A DNA stretch of 64,000 nt. Source: Kineosporia babensis (lineage in GTDB: Bacteria; Actinomycetota; Actinomycetes; Actinomycetales; Kineosporiaceae). Below the pieces are notes generated by a model. That model made no database searches and had not been told where the DNA came from. It saw nothing but the letters and a program-made list of their open reading frames with translations. The translations under genes and the position numbers were made by a program. Location of the stretch: positions 186,001-250,000 of the forward strand of contig NZ_JAJOMB010000001.1 in assembly GCF_021129305.1 (NCBI RefSeq), written 5' to 3'. Of the stretch, positions 58,133 to 64,000 are shown one piece after another; positions within the stretch are counted from its first letter, which is position 1; each line of letters starts with the position of its first letter.

Positions 58133-59215
58133 ATGAGAAACATCAGACGTCTTCGGCGCGCCTTCGTAGCGACGGCGACCGGCGCCCTGCTGCTGAGCGG
58201 CCTGGGGGCCGCCGCGAGTGCCTCGGCCGCCGAAATCAGCGGCGGTAAACTGACATCGGGCAAGGAGACGACCGCGAAGATCGAGAAGGGCGGCGACACG
58301 GTCAGCTACACCTTCGTGGCCGAGAAGGGTGATCACGTCACCTTCAGCACCAAGACCTCGGAGTGGAAGGGCGGCCAGGACAACGTGGGGATGTTTCTCT
58401 ACGTCCCGTACACGGCCAACGGCAAGACCACTTACGTCCTGGCCGATTTCTGGTCGGTGAAGAACGGCAAGACCGCGCTGTACGACTTCACCCCGACGAT
58501 GAACGGCACCCTGAAGCTCACCGTGATGGCGATCGACCCCAAGACCACCGGCACCACGACCTTCACCTACGCCGGCGACGTCGACAAGGGGACGCTGAAG
58601 GAGAACACCGCGACCGCGAGCGAGACCACGGTCCCGGGCCAGAACATCGTCCATTACTTCAAGGCCGTGGCCAAGGACAAGGCGCACATCAGCCTGGACA
58701 TCACGGACGCAAACCTGGGCACCAACGGCAAGGCGGTCGGCTACCTCTACACGCCCGACGGCACGCTGGCCGACACCGTGGCGATCAACAACGCGCCCAC
58801 CTTCTACGACTTCACCCCGACCCTGGACGGATACTGGAAGTTCGTCGTCGACCCGACCGGCTCGGCGGTCGGAAAGATCTCGCTGACGCTGGCCACCGAC
58901 CTGAAAATGGGCCAGCTGGCCACCAACAAGGCAGTCACCGCCAAGATCGCGAACAAGGGCAGCCGGGCCAACTTCGGCGTCTACGGCGAGAAGGGCGAGG
59001 AGCTGCCGATCAAGGTGTCGGCCACGAACTGGGGCACCGGCGGCTCGGCCTTCCTGTTCATGTTCTCCGCCACCGACAAGCTCGAGGGCTGGTGCTGGCT
59101 GCAGAACGCGGCCAAGACCTGTTCGTTCTACCCCTCCGCCACCGGGGCCTACAAGCTGGTGCTGGACCCGGAACTGGGTGCGACCGGCAGCGCCACGATC
59201 CAGCGCACCACCTGA
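58133..59215 (+). CDS. Secreted protein with three tandem beta-sandwich repeats
   Basis: The 360-residue protein has a classical signal peptide (basic MRNIRRLRR, hydrophobic core, AxA site near ASASAA) and then three related repeats of about 105 residues that each follow the pattern GxL then a TAKI-like strand, a FxxxxxxKG turn and a YDFTPTxxG(x)WK-type strand (the TYDF/FYDFTP motif is clear in the first two). The repeats resemble pre-peptidase C-terminal (PPC)-like beta-sandwiches. The third repeat holds the only cysteines (WCWL and TCSF). No enzyme motif is visible. A role in surface binding or structure is inference. ATG at 58133; a longer upstream frame is not genic. Confidence 0.75.
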   Translation: MRNIRRLRRAFVATATGALLLSGLGAAASASAAEISGGKLTSGKETTAKIEKGGDTVSYTFVAEKGDHVTFSTKTSEWKGGQDNVGMFLYVPYTANGKTTYVLADFWSVKNGKTALYDFTPTMNGTLKLTVMAIDPKTTGTTTFTYAGDVDKGTLKENTATASETTVPGQNIVHYFKAVAKDKAHISLDITDANLGTNGKAVGYLYTPDGTLADTVAINNAPTFYDFTPTLDGYWKFVVDPTGSAVGKISLTLATDLKMGQLATNKAVTAKIANKGSRANFGVYGEKGEELPIKVSATNWGTGGSAFLFMFSATDKLEGWCWLQNAAKTCSFYPSATGAYKLVLDPELGATGSATIQRTT

Positions 59216-59230
59216 GAACTGCCAACAAGG

Positions 59231-59265
59231 GACGCGGGTGGCCGGCTCAGCCGGTCACCCGCGTC
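59231..59265. terminator. Hairpin between the secreted protein and ferredoxin genes
   Basis: A 17-bp stem containing one G-T wobble and a 1-nt loop, followed by TTT on the plus strand, lies 15 bp past the secreted-protein stop. It overlaps the last codon region of the convergent ferredoxin gene, so it may serve both directions. Confidence 0.75.
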
Positions 59266-59477
59266 TTTGCGTCGGCCTCCAGTCGCAGGGCCAGGCGCGG
59301 GCACAGGTGCACCGCCTTCCGGGCCGGGCGCTCGAGCTCCGGGGGAACCAGAACCGTTCGGCCGGAACGGCTCTGCGGATAGCCCCATTTGTCCTGGCCG
59401 ATCAGTTCGGGCAACAGGTCGGCGCACAGGCCCCGGCCTTCGCAGGCGGTCCAGTCGATGATCAGCGGACGGCTCAC
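59247..59477 (-). CDS. Single-cluster ferredoxin
   Basis: The 76-residue protein has [19 protein letters not shown] near the N-terminus and VHLCPRLAL near the C-terminus. The three cysteines in a C-x5-C...CP arrangement suggest a [3Fe-4S] cluster, as in actinomycete redox-partner ferredoxins; a fourth Cys is absent. GTG at 59477 overlaps the upstream gene by 4 bp and has GGAGG 7 nt upstream, so it is coupled to the NuoF-like flavoprotein, which probably passes electrons to it. Confidence 0.88.
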   Translation of the reverse strand: MSRPLIIDWTACEGRGLCADLLPELIGQDKWGYPQSRSGRTVLVPPELERPARKAVHLCPRLALRLEADAKTRVTG

Positions 59478-60691
59478 CGGGCACCTCCGTAGGGCTCGGC
59501 GATCCGGGCCAGGCACCGGCCGTGCTGGTGCAGACGCACGTCGTCGGCGAAAACCTTCAGGGCGCTACGGATCATCCGGGTGGTGCCGTCGGGGTGGTGG
59601 CAGGCGCCGCGGCCTTCCACCAGCCCCGCGGTCTGCCGGATCACCTCGGTCCCGCCCCGGCCCTCGGCCAGGGCATGCAGGTTCCGGGCCAGCTCGGGCA
59701 GGCCGAATTGGCAAGGGCCGCACTGCTTCGCGGACTGGGCGGCCAGGTAGCCGGCGATGGATGCGGTGAATTCCAGACCGCAGGCAGTGCTCGGCAGGGG
59801 AATCAGAACGCCTGCCCCCAGCCGGGTGCCGTACAGCTCGAGCCCTTCCCTGGAGAGCGGGGCGTCGAGCGCGGCGGGCAGCGGCAGCCAGGTGCCGTGG
59901 TAACCGCCGACCAGCACGGCCTGCCACTCCTCGGCCGGTTGTCCGGTGGCCGAGGTGAGCAGCTGGCGCAGGGTCATTCCGTGGTTGACCTCCCACACCG
60001 AAGAGCCTACGGTGGTGAGGAAAGTGCCGGTGGAGTCGGCGGTTCCGGCGGTGGTGAACCAGAGGCCGCCGTACCGGGCGATCAGCGCCAGGTGGGCGAG
60101 CGTCTCCACGTTCTGCACCAGTGTGGCCTTGCCACCCACGCCGCGCTGAAAGATCCGGTACCGGCTGAAGCGGGGCAGCGCCGGGCCGGAGTTCAGGCGG
60201 CTGACCACCGCGGTCTCCTGGCCGCTGACGAACCCCTCGGCGGCGGCCTCCACGGTGATCCGCAGGCCGCCGGTCCGCTCGGCCAGGGCCTGCTGCACCA
60301 CCGGGATCACCTCTGGCCGCAGGTAGACGTAGGCCTGCTCGGCGCCGATGATCCGGGCCGCCACCTCGACTCCGTCGAGCACCAGATGCGGTGCCCGGCG
60401 CAGCAACTCGACGTCCTTACGGCTGGCCGGCTCACCCTCTGCCCCGTTGGCCACCACGATCGCCTTGCCGGAGACCGCCGCCAGTTTCGTGGCGGTGGGA
60501 AAGCCCGCCCCGCCGCGCCCGGTCAGCCCGGACCGGTGGACCTGCTCGAGCAGCTGAGCCGGCGTGACATCGGGGATCGCGCCGTAGGTGGCGAAATGAG
60601 CTGCCAGGGAAGGGTTGGGCGCGGCGAAGAGCCGGGGTCCGTCCGGGGGCATCCGTAGCCCCTGGGCCGGTGTCATGGCGGTCATGGTCAT
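59474..60691 (-). CDS. NuoF-like FMN/NAD(H)-binding flavoprotein
   Basis: The 405-residue protein resembles the 51-kDa NuoF subunit. SGLTGRGGAGFPTATKLA is the NADH/FMN Gly-rich loop, VVANGAEGEPASRKD follows, ATLVQNVETLAHLALI is present, and the C-terminus holds the iron-sulfur motif as AKQCGPCQFG with a later GACHHPDG. Compared with the usual SCGxCxPCR motif the first Cys is Ala, leaving three of four ligands. It lacks the extra domains of true complex I. ATG at 60691 follows GGGAG and overlaps the upstream gene by 4 bp. Electron transfer between NAD(P)H, FMN and the ferredoxin is likely. Confidence 0.85.
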   Translation of the reverse strand: MTMTAMTPAQGLRMPPDGPRLFAAPNPSLAAHFATYGAIPDVTPAQLLEQVHRSGLTGRGGAGFPTATKLAAVSGKAIVVANGAEGEPASRKDVELLRRAPHLVLDGVEVAARIIGAEQAYVYLRPEVIPVVQQALAERTGGLRITVEAAAEGFVSGQETAVVSRLNSGPALPRFSRYRIFQRGVGGKATLVQNVETLAHLALIARYGGLWFTTAGTADSTGTFLTTVGSSVWEVNHGMTLRQLLTSATGQPAEEWQAVLVGGYHGTWLPLPAALDAPLSREGLELYGTRLGAGVLIPLPSTACGLEFTASIAGYLAAQSAKQCGPCQFGLPELARNLHALAEGRGGTEVIRQTAGLVEGRGACHHPDGTTRMIRSALKVFADDVRLHQHGRCLARIAEPYGGAR

Positions 60692-61269
60692 CGTTGCTCC
60701 CCTCGGGTAGTCACGAGCTGTGGTGTAGTGCTGGGGGTTTCGGTATCCCGGAAGGCCGGGTGGGTGCTCACTGCCACGGCCAGTACGGTCAGGACGCACA
60801 GGGCGTCGATCGCCAGCATCCAGCCGGTGCTGCGGTCGCTGCCCGAGCCGATGCCGTGCGCCAGGGCGATCGGCCACATCGCGTAGGCCAGCCAGTGCAC
60901 CGCCCGCCAGGCCCGCAGCCCGATCCGCTCCCGCAGCAGGCTGGTGATCGCCACCGCCAGGGCCAGGTCGAGTGCCAGAGTGCCCAGGCCGACCCAGAAC
61001 GGCCGGTGGCCGGAGCCGAACGGCACAACCACGTCGACCAGACCGAGCTGGGCGTACGGGTCGAACAGCAGGGTGCTCACGTGGATCACCAGGAAGACCA
61101 GGGCCAGTAACGAAGCGGCCCGGTGGACCGAGGCCACGGCCAGCCGGTTCATCCCGGCGAAGCCGCGGCCGGAGCGGGTACCGATGCCCAGGGCGACCAC
61201 GACGGTGAACAGGATCAGGCTCACCACGCCGCTGCCCCGGGCCAGGTACCACAGCGCATCGGTACTCAC
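60688..61269 (-). CDS. Ferric-reductase-like transmembrane cytochrome
   Basis: The 193-residue protein has five to six membrane segments. Four histidines lie at spacing suited to two b-type hemes: one each in SVHRAAS, VIHVSTL, RAVHWLA and LAHGIG. It lacks the FAD/NAD(P)H domains of true ferric reductases. Such stand-alone cytochromes accompany ApbE and flavin proteins in actinobacterial redox operons and may move electrons across the membrane. GTG at 61269 overlaps apbE by 4 bp. There is no signal that names the electron acceptor. Confidence 0.85.
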   Translation of the reverse strand: MSTDALWYLARGSGVVSLILFTVVVALGIGTRSGRGFAGMNRLAVASVHRAASLLALVFLVIHVSTLLFDPYAQLGLVDVVVPFGSGHRPFWVGLGTLALDLALAVAITSLLRERIGLRAWRAVHWLAYAMWPIALAHGIGSGSDRSTGWMLAIDALCVLTVLAVAVSTHPAFRDTETPSTTPQLVTTRGEQR

Positions 61270-62267
61270 GCGGCTTGCCTGTCGAGCCTGATCTCGTGCA
61301 CCTGCTCGGCATCCACCGCGACGGCCTGGTCCGCGGGCCAGCCGTTGATGCACAGCACCCGGCCGTCCGCCGCCACCAGCCGGGCCGGGTGGCCCTGCTC
61401 GCGCAGCCAGGGCAGCGCTTCTTCTCCGCGCACGATCGCCCCGGTGGAGAGCATGTTGGCGTCCAGGCAGGAACCGGCCGCGACCGAGACGGTGCGCCAG
61501 ACCGGCTCGGCGGGCAGGCCGCTGGCCGGGTTGAGGATGTGGTGCACCGCGCGAGTGCCGTTACGCCAGCTGCGGCTGACCGTGCTGGAGGTGGCCAGAC
61601 CGGCAAGGCCCTCGTCCAGGCCGACCCGCGAGGCCGGCTCGGCCGCGCCGTCCTGCACCAGAACCTGCCAGCCCGGCTCCGGAGCCGGCCCGGCGGTGGC
61701 GATGTCCCCGCCCAGCGAGACCAGCACGCCGACGCCGAAGCGGGCCGCGATGGTGCGGGCGGCGCGGTCGGCGGCCCAGGCCTTGGCGGTGGCGCCCAGG
61801 TCGAGCCGGACATCGGCGGGCATCTGCAACCGGCGCTCGGTCAGAGTGACGTCGCGCCAGTCGTGCCGCCGGCGGCGGGTCAGGGTGATCGGGACGGTGA
61901 GCTCGCCGGCCTGGGCCTCGATCACCGAGTAGTCCTCGGTGTAACCCAGAGCGGCCAGATCATCGGCCAGAGTGGGGTCGACGTCGCCGTCGGTCTTCTC
62001 GGCGGCCTCCAGCGCGGCGCCGAGCAGCACGGCCAGCAGCGGGGAAACCGTCACCCCGGCCGCGCTCATCCGCTGCTGCACCCGGATCAGCTCGCTGTCG
62101 TCGCGGAACCGGCTGCATGCCTCGTCCACCTCGCTCAGCTGCTCGGCCACCAGCTCGGCGGCGGCATCGGCAATCTCCGGATCGGTCACGACGATCCGCG
62201 CGGTGGTGCTCCAGACCGACCACTGGCGAACGGTGGGCAGCACGGGCAGGGTCTCCAGCAGTGGCAT
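61266..62267 (-). CDS. apbE: FAD:protein FMN transferase (ApbE)
   Basis: The 333-residue protein matches ApbE. The motifs run in order: KTDGDVDPTL (about residue 90), LDLGATAKAWAADRAA, LVSLGGDIATAG, HHILNPASGLPAE and the C-terminal ANMLSTGAIVRG. ApbE attaches FMN from FAD to a Thr in a D-x2-S-GAT-type site on an extracytoplasmic target, in a Mg2+-dependent reaction. No target protein with that site is visible in the window. It has no obvious signal peptide at the chosen ATG. The ATG at 62267 has GGAGG 6 nt upstream; the GTG just before it is an alternative. Confidence 0.92.
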   Translation of the reverse strand: MPLLETLPVLPTVRQWSVWSTTARIVVTDPEIADAAAELVAEQLSEVDEACSRFRDDSELIRVQQRMSAAGVTVSPLLAVLLGAALEAAEKTDGDVDPTLADDLAALGYTEDYSVIEAQAGELTVPITLTRRRRHDWRDVTLTERRLQMPADVRLDLGATAKAWAADRAARTIAARFGVGVLVSLGGDIATAGPAPEPGWQVLVQDGAAEPASRVGLDEGLAGLATSSTVSRSWRNGTRAVHHILNPASGLPAEPVWRTVSVAAGSCLDANMLSTGAIVRGEEALPWLREQGHPARLVAADGRVLCINGWPADQAVAVDAEQVHEIRLDRQAA

Positions 62268-62518
62268 CACGAACCTCCAGAAGTGGCGTCGGCGGAACCG
62301 CTGCCGGGGCTCATGCCCGCGCTGCCGGAACTGCCGGAATTGGACTGATCGGTGCTGGAGGAAGAACTGCCGGAGTCCACGGTCGAGCCGGTGGCCGCGT
62401 CGGCGTTCTCGCTCCGGGCGACCACCAGGCCCACCGTCACCGTGGTCGCGATCGCGGCCACGGCCAGGCCCGAAGTGACCGCCATCGTGGTGCGCCGGGC
62501 TTCGTCACGAGCGTTCAT
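62267..62518 (-). CDS. Small Ser-rich membrane protein of the redox operon
   Basis: The 83-residue protein has a basic N-terminus, one membrane helix (about 13-34, TSGLAVAAIATTVTVGLVV) and a 45-residue Ser/Gly/Ala/Asp tail (such as SGSSSSSTDQSNSGSSGSAG) predicted to be outside the cell. No cysteine, heme or flavin motif is seen, so it is not a recognisable ApbE substrate. Its stop overlaps the apbE start region. It is probably the first gene of the redox operon, and its function is unknown. Confidence 0.7.
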   Translation of the reverse strand: MNARDEARRTTMAVTSGLAVAAIATTVTVGLVVARSENADAATGSTVDSGSSSSSTDQSNSGSSGSAGMSPGSGSADATSGGS

Positions 62519-62661
62519 CCGTCGTTCTCCTCCAAGGTCGTGGCACCACTGTGGGCCGCCTGGCTGGGAGGGTTCGGCGCGCTGTCTGAGGATCCGCTGT
62601 ACGCCTCTTTGGGCTGAACAGACGAGGTCAGTCGACCCCGCCGGATGCCGATCCAGAGTCC

Positions 62662-64000
62662 GTGAGCAATGTCGAGATCAGGTCGATCCCGGCCAAAGGC
62701 CTGCGCATCACCACGCCGGCGCCGGATCAGCCCTCGCCGCGCCCGGGCTTCCGGCCGGACATCGAGGGCCTGCGCGCGCTGGCCGTGCTGCTGGTAGTTC
62801 TCTACCACTGCGGGGTAAGCACTTTCACCGGTGGATACATCGGGGTCGACGTCTTCTTCGTGATCTCCGGGTTCCTGATCACCTCGCACCTGGCCCGCGA
62901 GGTGGCCGAGACCGGGCGCCTGCGGATCGGCCGGTTCTACGCCCGCCGGGCCCTACGCCTGCTGCCGGCCGCCACCTTGGTCCTGGTTTCCACCCTGATC
63001 GCGGCCTGGGTCTGGCTGCCGCCGCTACGGCTGCGGGCGATCGCCTACGACGCGGTGACCGCGGCCGGGTACGTGATCAACATCCGGCTGATCCAGTCGG
63101 GCAACGACTACCGCGAGGCCGGCACCTCCCCTTCTCCGCTGCAGCACTTCTGGTCACTGGCCGTGGAGGAGCAGTTCTACCTGTTCATCCCGTTGCTGGT
63201 CCTGATCGGCCTGGTCCTGCTGCGCCGCCGCGCGGCCTTCGCGGCACTGTTGATCGCGCTGGTCGCGGTCTCCTTCGCCACCTCAGTGGCGAGCAGCCAA
63301 TCGTCCTCCATCTCGGCATACTTCGGGGCTCCCACGCGAGTGTGGGAGCTCGGCGCCGGGGCGCTGCTCGGGGTTGCCGTGCTCTGGGGCGAGAACTTCC
63401 GGCCAGGACAGGCCCTGGGGTCCCTCAGTCGCTGGGTGCCTCTGGTGCGGTGGGCGGGCCTGGGCGCGATCGCCTACGCCGCACTGTTCTTCGATGCCCA
63501 CACTCCCTTCCCGAGCTGGTACGCGGCGGTTCCGGTGCTGGGTACGGTCGCGGTGATCGGCGCCGGGTGCCTTCGCCCGACCAGCGCCCTGAAACTGCCC
63601 TTTCTGCAGTTCATCGGCGCCCGCTCGTACTCCTGGTACCTGTGGCACTGGCCGGTCCTGGTGATCGCGCCCTACGTCCTGGGCCACGAGTTCGACACCA
63701 CCGAAAAGCTTCTGGCCGCCCTGGTCGCCCTCGGCCTGGCCTGCATCGGGTACAGCATGGTCGAGCAACCTCTGCGCAATCACGATCAGCTGCGAGCAAA
63801 GCCGCTCCAGGCCGGTACTTTCGCCGTCGCCCTGACCGCACTCACCGTGGGGCTGGCCCTGCTGGTTCCCGCTCTACCGGCCCGACAGTCCCAAGGTGAG
63901 GGCCTGGCCACCAGTCTCACTCTGGACGGCCCGGCCTCGGCCAACTACGAACTCCTCAGCAGCCGCCTGAGAACGGCCGCCCAGGCCTCGAAGCTGCCCA
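62662..64000 (+). CDS. OafA/YrhL-type acyltransferase, 3' end outside the window
   Basis: The frame runs to the window end, 446 residues so far. It is an integral-membrane acyltransferase_3 protein: FRPDIEGLRALAVLLVVLYHCG with the catalytic His at the start, GYIGVDVFFVISGFLIT, RFYARRALRLLPAA, HFWSLAVEEQFY and ARSYSWYLWHWPVL. About ten membrane helices follow, then the first part of a likely extracytoplasmic SGNH-type domain. It would O-acylate a surface polysaccharide. GTG at 62662 is the only suitable start in frame. The gene is divergent from the redox operon. Confidence 0.9.
   Translation, partial: MSNVEIRSIPAKGLRITTPAPDQPSPRPGFRPDIEGLRALAVLLVVLYHCGVSTFTGGYIGVDVFFVISGFLITSHLAREVAETGRLRIGRFYARRALRLLPAATLVLVSTLIAAWVWLPPLRLRAIAYDAVTAAGYVINIRLIQSGNDYREAGTSPSPLQHFWSLAVEEQFYLFIPLLVLIGLVLLRRRAAFAALLIALVAVSFATSVASSQSSSISAYFGAPTRVWELGAGALLGVAVLWGENFRPGQALGSLSRWVPLVRWAGLGAIAYAALFFDAHTPFPSWYAAVPVLGTVAVIGAGCLRPTSALKLPFLQFIGARSYSWYLWHWPVLVIAPYVLGHEFDTTEKLLAALVALGLACIGYSMVEQPLRNHDQLRAKPLQAGTFAVALTALTVGLALLVPALPARQSQGEGLATSLTLDGPASANYELLSSRLRTAAQASKLP

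Noticed and set aside
60692-61813. Upstream extension of the NuoF-like frame through the cytochrome and apbE genes
   Set aside because: The region is covered by two well-supported genes in another phase; the extension has low-complexity Arg/Pro sequence and the internal ATG has a strong ribosome site.
62515-62889. Minus-strand open frame opposite the start of the acyltransferase
   Set aside because: It lies antisense to a protein with clear acyltransferase motifs and has no ribosome site or family pattern.
1-64000. tRNA, rRNA, CRISPR arrays, insertion sequences or prophage
   Set aside because: No cloverleaf sequence, regularly spaced repeats, transposase or phage proteins were seen on either strand.

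Overview
The window is high-GC DNA from an actinomycete. Lsr2, leaderless GTG starts with TAnnnT -10 boxes, SoxR, an XdhC-type protein, many GTG/ATG 4-bp gene overlaps and NarL-type two-component systems all fit Actinomycetota. The nonulosonate surface-polymer genes and the MurD2/MurL pair would suit a Kineosporia-like genus, but that placement is inference. No rRNA, tRNA, CRISPR array, insertion sequence or phage gene is visible. The first gene (MFS transporter) and the last (acyltransferase) are cut by the window edges.

Layout. 1-5072: transporters (two MFS proteins, one with a TetR regulator, and a CPA1 antiporter) plus Lsr2. 5080-8544: a REC-PAS-histidine kinase, an XdhC protein and a 600-bp gene-poor stretch. 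8545-13907: soxR, an SDR-queA pair, and a response regulator-HEAT-repeat-processive glycosyltransferase operon. 14046-19942: a PadR/HAAS-membrane-protein pair, a second REC-PAS-kinase with an Rcp1-like response regulator, and a large STAND-LuxR regulator. 20068-24047: ohr, NUDIX, an M3 peptidase and a hydrolase. 24063-29734: a DHH phosphoesterase, a peptidoglycan block pgeF-murL-murD2, and a Gfo/Idh oxidoreductase. 29844-34950: three tandem copies of an ECF sigma factor plus membrane partner cassette, each with the same promoter architecture. 35006-39835: galactose mutarotase and a heterodimeric ABC exporter. 39943-45679: a nonulosonic-acid surface glycan block (neuA-HAD fusion, putative glycosyltransferases, neuB, methyltransferase). 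45804-51311: a histidine kinase/NarL regulator pair followed by a MacB-like ABC transporter; both operons carry the same palindrome. 51533-59215: lipoprotein, Ski2-like helicase, a DUF6745-like membrane protein with a small partner, sulfurtransferase, and a secreted three-repeat protein. 59247-62518: a five-gene redox operon (small Ser-rich membrane protein, ApbE, ferric-reductase-like cytochrome, NuoF-like flavoprotein, ferredoxin). 62662-end: an OafA-type acyltransferase.

The genes that most clearly work together are these. (i) The sigma/partner cassettes are translationally coupled through ATGA overlaps and appear to be transcribed from an autoregulated or shared leaderless promoter. (ii) PgeF-MurL-MurD2 point to a route in which L-Glu is ligated first and then epimerised to D-Glu on the peptidoglycan precursor, with an editing factor alongside. 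(iii) neuB plus the NeuA-HAD fusion suggest CMP-nonulosonate made through a 9-phosphate intermediate. (iv) The kinase/regulator/ABC module is linked by a shared operator.
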